The translations under genes and the position numbers were made by a program. Below the pieces are notes generated by a model, which saw nothing but the letters and a program-made list of their open reading frames with translations, was not told the DNA's origin and ran no database searches. A stretch of DNA of 64,000 nucleotides. Source: Sideroxydans sp. (lineage in GTDB: Bacteria > Pseudomonadota > Gammaproteobacteria > Burkholderiales > Gallionellaceae). This document shows, piece by piece, positions 60,821 to 64,000 of the stretch (positions are counted from its first letter, which is position 1; the number at the start of each line of letters is the position of its first letter). Location: assembly GCA_027310725.1 (NCBI GenBank), contig DAIDAG010000080.1, positions 62,001 to 126,000 of the forward strand, given 5' to 3'.

Positions 60821-63064
60821 ATGACAGAAAACGATTTTAGTCGGCGTGATTTTTTGAAGGTGCTGGGTTGGGGCGGTACGGCCGTCGCCTTGAGCGGCTG
60901 CGGCAATACCTCGATCCAGGATGGCCAGGAGACCGTCACTTCCTATGTGACACTGCCTTCCTATGTCACTCCCAGTATTTCCAACTATTTCAATTCGACC
61001 TGCGCGCAATGCGACGCCGGGTGCAACATCATGGGCCGCGTGCGCGAAGGACGCGTGCTCAAGGCGGAAGGCAATCCGAATTCACCGATCAACCGCGGAA
61101 GGATGTGCGGCCTCGGGCTGTCGGGCGTTCAGGCGCACTACAACCCGGATCGTGTGCGCGAGCCTTTGCTGCGCACCGGTGACAAGGGTGAAACCATCAC
61201 CTGGGACAAGGCACTCGGGCTGATCAACGAAAAATTGAACGGTACCAAGGGGACGGAGATCGCCTTCGTCACCGGCGGCATGAGCGGCCATGTACAGGCG
61301 CTGCTGGGCAATTACATGGACGAACTGGGAAGCAAGAACCATTTCTCCTATGAGGCGATCTCTCCAGCCGTGCTGCGCGCCGCCAACAAGAAAGCCTATG
61401 GTGAGTCGATGCCGCGCTACCGTATCGACAAGGCCAGAGTGGTGGTGTCGTTCGGTGCCGACTTCCTCGGTGCATGGGTCTCTCCGGTGCATTTTTCGCA
61501 GCAGTACGCGCAGTTCCGCAAGGGCAGCCGTCCGGAAGGTCGCGGTGTGCTGGTGCAGATCGAGCCGAAGATGACGCTGACCGGCGCGAATGCGGATCGC
61601 TGGATCGCGGTTCGGCCGGGTACCGAAGGTGTGCTGGCGCTGGGTATCATCAATGCGCTGGGTAAGGCCGGCCTGTCGATTCCCGCAGATATCGCCGCGG
61701 TAAGCCATGAATATACGACAGAGCGCACGAGCAAGGAGACAGATGTCTCTGCCGAGCAGATCGAAAAATTGGCGGCCCTGTTGAAGGAGCGCACACCGAG
61801 CCTGGTGCTGGCGGGCGGTGCGGCAGAAGGTTACGCGCACGGTTCGCAGAATGCGGCGGCCATCGCGCTGCTCAACCGTGTGCTGGGCAACGTCGGCAAG
61901 ACCCTTGAGGCGTCTGCCAGCGTGCCGTTCCCGCAGATCGCGCCTACCGTGGGCAGCCGCTCATCGCTGATCGCGCTCAACGACGGCCTGGCCGCCGGCA
62001 AGTACAAAGTGGTGTTCAGCTACGGCGTCAATCCGGTGTTCAGTGCGCCGGCTTCGATGAAGTTCAAGGACAACTTCGCAAAGGCCGACTTCAAGGTGGC
62101 GTTCGCGCAATACATGGACGAAACCGCGCTGGCGGCCGACCTGATCTTGCCGCTCGATTCCGCGATGGAAGACTGGGCGACCGTGGTGCCGGAATACATG
62201 GCTGCGCCGGAAGGGGCAGGCTCGAATGCATATGCGCAGATGAGCTTCCGTCAGCCCATGATGGAGAAGGTATTCCCGGATACGCGCGGGGTGGGCGACA
62301 TCCTGCTGGCTCTGCTCAAGCAGCGCACGGCAGACAAATACAAGGAGTTCGAAGACTTCTATTCCTACCTGCGCAGCGCCGTGCTGAAGAACAAGGTCGC
62401 GCTTGGCGGCAAGGCCGGTGACGACGATGAAGTGTTCTGGAACGAAACGCTGAGCAAGGGGATCGTGCCGCTTAAGGGCATCGCCGGCTCGGTGTCGGCC
62501 AAGGCGTCTGCGGCAGGCTTGAAATTGCCGGTGCCGACCGATGCCGATCCGTCCTATCCGTTGCGCCTGATTCCGGCCGTGTCGGCCAGCATGCGCGACG
62601 GGCGCAATGCCAACGAGCCGTGGCTGCAGGAATCGCCCGATCCCTTGACCACCATCGTGTGGGATTCCTGGGTCGAGATCAATCCCAAGACGGCCGCGAA
62701 ACTGGGGATCGTGGAAGGCGATATCGTCGAAGTGACCTCCAAGAGCGGTTCCATCAAGACGCAGGCTTACCTGTTCCCCGGCATCCACCCGGATGCAGTT
62801 TCCGTGCCGGTTGGCTACGGTCACGAAGCGATGGGGCGCTATGCCAGGGGTGTCGGCGCCAACGTGTTCGGCATGCTGGATTCGGTGTTCGACAAGGAAA
62901 CCGGAGAACTGGCACTCAACGAAACCAGCGTGAAGATCAGCAAGACCGGTCAGCGCGTCATCATCGTCAAGGAAGAGGGTCCTGTCGGCGGCAGCCAGGC
63001 GGGCAAACCGAAGATTGCAGTCCAGGTATCGGCCGACAAGGTCGACCTTTCGAAGGAGGTCTAA
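60821..63064 (+). CDS. actB1: ActB1, molybdopterin-oxidoreductase-like subunit of alternative complex III
   Basis: 747 residues. A Tat signal (SRRDFLKVLGWGG) ends in LSGCG, a possible lipobox. The large domain is of the complex-iron-sulfur-molybdoenzyme family. Near its start it keeps four cysteines, C61, C64, C68 and C96 (TCAQCDAGC and GRMCGLG), that could hold an N-terminal [4Fe-4S] cluster. I see no evident Mo ligand residue at the usual place (near SYEAISPAVLRAANKKAYG). In many bacteria ActB1 and ActB2 are one fused protein; here they are separate genes 3 bases apart. ATG 60821. Confidence 0.88.
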   Translation: MTENDFSRRDFLKVLGWGGTAVALSGCGNTSIQDGQETVTSYVTLPSYVTPSISNYFNSTCAQCDAGCNIMGRVREGRVLKAEGNPNSPINRGRMCGLGLSGVQAHYNPDRVREPLLRTGDKGETITWDKALGLINEKLNGTKGTEIAFVTGGMSGHVQALLGNYMDELGSKNHFSYEAISPAVLRAANKKAYGESMPRYRIDKARVVVSFGADFLGAWVSPVHFSQQYAQFRKGSRPEGRGVLVQIEPKMTLTGANADRWIAVRPGTEGVLALGIINALGKAGLSIPADIAAVSHEYTTERTSKETDVSAEQIEKLAALLKERTPSLVLAGGAAEGYAHGSQNAAAIALLNRVLGNVGKTLEASASVPFPQIAPTVGSRSSLIALNDGLAAGKYKVVFSYGVNPVFSAPASMKFKDNFAKADFKVAFAQYMDETALAADLILPLDSAMEDWATVVPEYMAAPEGAGSNAYAQMSFRQPMMEKVFPDTRGVGDILLALLKQRTADKYKEFEDFYSYLRSAVLKNKVALGGKAGDDDEVFWNETLSKGIVPLKGIAGSVSAKASAAGLKLPVPTDADPSYPLRLIPAVSASMRDGRNANEPWLQESPDPLTTIVWDSWVEINPKTAAKLGIVEGDIVEVTSKSGSIKTQAYLFPGIHPDAVSVPVGYGHEAMGRYARGVGANVFGMLDSVFDKETGELALNETSVKISKTGQRVIIVKEEGPVGGSQAGKPKIAVQVSADKVDLSKEV

Positions 63065-63067
63065 AGC

Positions 63068-63943
63068 ATGTCAGTTTCCAATCTGTTAGAAAACTGGTCG
63101 AAGTTTCGCCATACCCATCCGGTCGATGACAAGGGGATCCCCGACTGGGAGGCCTATCCATCCGACATCAAATGGGCGATGAGCATAGACCTCGATGCAT
63201 GTACCGGTTGCAATGCCTGCAGCGTGGCTTGCTACGCCGAGAACAACCTGCCGGTCGTTGGCAAGGATAAATATTCACACGGTCAGGCCATGCACTGGAT
63301 GCGCGTCGAGCGTTATTGGGACGAGGGCGACAACGGCTTCCAGGCCGAGCAGGGTGCGCGTTTCCTGCCGATGATGTGCCAGCAATGCGAGGCGGCACCG
63401 TGCGAAACGGTGTGTCCGGTCGGCGCCACCAACCATACAGAAGACGGTCTGAACTCGCAGATCTACAACCGCTGCATCGGTTCCCGCTACTGTTCGGCGA
63501 ACTGTCCGTACAAGGTCCGTTACTTCAACTGGTACAACTATCCGGAGCAGGAGAACGCCTGGCCCGCGCCGTTGAACCAGCAGCTCAATCCGGATCTGAC
63601 CGTGCGCACCAAGGGTGTCATGGAAAAATGCACGTTCTGCAAGCAGCGCACTTACACCGCTCGCAACAACGCGAAGACCGAGGGGCGTCCGGTGCAAGAC
63701 AGCGACGTGCAGACCGCATGCCAGGAGGCGTGCCCGGCCGGTGCGATCACGTTTGGAAATCTGCACAACCCGGAATCGCAGGTCGCCAAGCAGTGGCAGA
63801 GCCAGCAGGTCGACTTGATTAAGGACATTCAGGAAAAGGATGAGAAGGAAGGCAACCGTTTGCGCGGCTATCGCGTTCTGGAAGAGCTGCGTCCCTATCC
63901 TTCGGTGATGTATCTGGAGCGGGTGCGCGAAAGCGCTGTGTAA
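63068..63943 (+). CDS. actB2: ActB2, iron-sulfur subunit of alternative complex III
   Basis: 291 residues with 15 cluster cysteines: C45/48/51/55 (CTGCNACSVAC), C104/107/112/116 (CQQCEAAPCETVC), C136/142/146 (CIGSRYCSANC) and C188/191/218/222 (CTFC, CQEAC). Three groups of four and one of three agree with three [4Fe-4S] and one [3Fe-4S] cluster, as reported for ActB. It passes electrons between the quinol site and ActA hemes. AAGGAGG at the end of actB1 serves as its ribosome binding site. Confidence 0.93.
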   Translation: MSVSNLLENWSKFRHTHPVDDKGIPDWEAYPSDIKWAMSIDLDACTGCNACSVACYAENNLPVVGKDKYSHGQAMHWMRVERYWDEGDNGFQAEQGARFLPMMCQQCEAAPCETVCPVGATNHTEDGLNSQIYNRCIGSRYCSANCPYKVRYFNWYNYPEQENAWPAPLNQQLNPDLTVRTKGVMEKCTFCKQRTYTARNNAKTEGRPVQDSDVQTACQEACPAGAITFGNLHNPESQVAKQWQSQQVDLIKDIQEKDEKEGNRLRGYRVLEELRPYPSVMYLERVRESAV

Positions 63944-63965
63944 GGCACAAGGGGGAAATAAGAAA

Positions 63966-64000
63966 ATGGGAAAAGATATCCGCGAAGACATCGCCTGGGC
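63966..64000 (+). CDS. actC: ActC (NrfD-like quinol-binding subunit), N-terminal fragment
   Basis: Only the first 11 codons (MGKDIREDIAW) are in the window. The identity rests mainly on order, as actC follows actB in alternative complex III operons, and encodes a ten-helix NrfD-type membrane protein. GGGGGAAA lies upstream of the ATG. Confidence 0.6.
   Translation, partial: MGKDIREDIAW

Overview
The window looks like a chromosomal segment of a motile, respiratory betaproteobacterium. I favour a member of the Gallionellaceae (Sideroxydans/Gallionella-like iron oxidisers). This is an inference from gene content, not a database match: a betaproteobacterial fli cluster, a hisCBHAF-IE-HIT-tatABC-degS-like block, oxygen-independent ubiquinone synthesis genes (ubiUVT), a HiPIP, and the start of an alternative complex III (act) operon with a five-heme ActA and a split ActB. 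No tRNA, rRNA, CRISPR array or transposase was seen.

Layout. 1-4.8 kb: the end of a glycosyltransferase-9-like protein, a two-gene ABC exporter, a DUF2252 protein and a TPR-methyltransferase. 4.8-9.9 kb: an ECF sigma/anti-sigma pair with four extracytoplasmic proteins (YceI, Tat metallophosphoesterase, Tat HiPIP, Tat FAH-family protein). Three promoter-like sites of the form GGGAATA-N16-GGTA precede the sigma gene, the phosphoesterase-yceI pair and the HiPIP gene, so the locus looks like one small envelope regulon. 10.3-12.9 kb: a chemoreceptor and a bacteriohemerythrin. 13.2-15.7 kb: ubiUVT behind a well-placed FNR box. 15.8-18.5 kb: a b-cytochrome-like membrane protein and a diguanylate cyclase.

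18.8-44.8 kb is flagellar: fliRQPONMLKJIHGF on the minus strand and fliE divergent. Then comes a partly AT-rich island of methyltransferases, an aminotransferase, glycosyltransferases and an SEC-C/TPR/O-GlcNAc-transferase-like protein (30.1-37.6 kb), likely for surface or flagellin modification. After it lie ycgR, an FlhB-C-terminus-like gene, a second fliK-like gene, fliT, fliS, fliD, flaG and fliC. fliC has a consensus sigma-28 promoter and a strong terminator. 44.9-48.8 kb: a second diguanylate cyclase and a NarL-type two-component pair.

48.9-55.8 kb: hisC-B-H-A-F, a 456-base gap holding repeats, hisI-E, a HIT protein and tatABC. The Tat translocase can export the Tat-signalled proteins of the window. 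A repeat has invaded hisH in frame, and a related copy lies in a 332-base insert between hisF and hisI that is flanked by 15-base direct repeats. 55.8-59.7 kb: a DegS-like protease, a NIF3-family protein, a DUF2721 protein, MgtC and an unknown protein. 60.2-64.0 kb: actA, actB1, actB2 and the first codons of actC, preceded by paired 21-base direct repeats and a sigma-70-like promoter.
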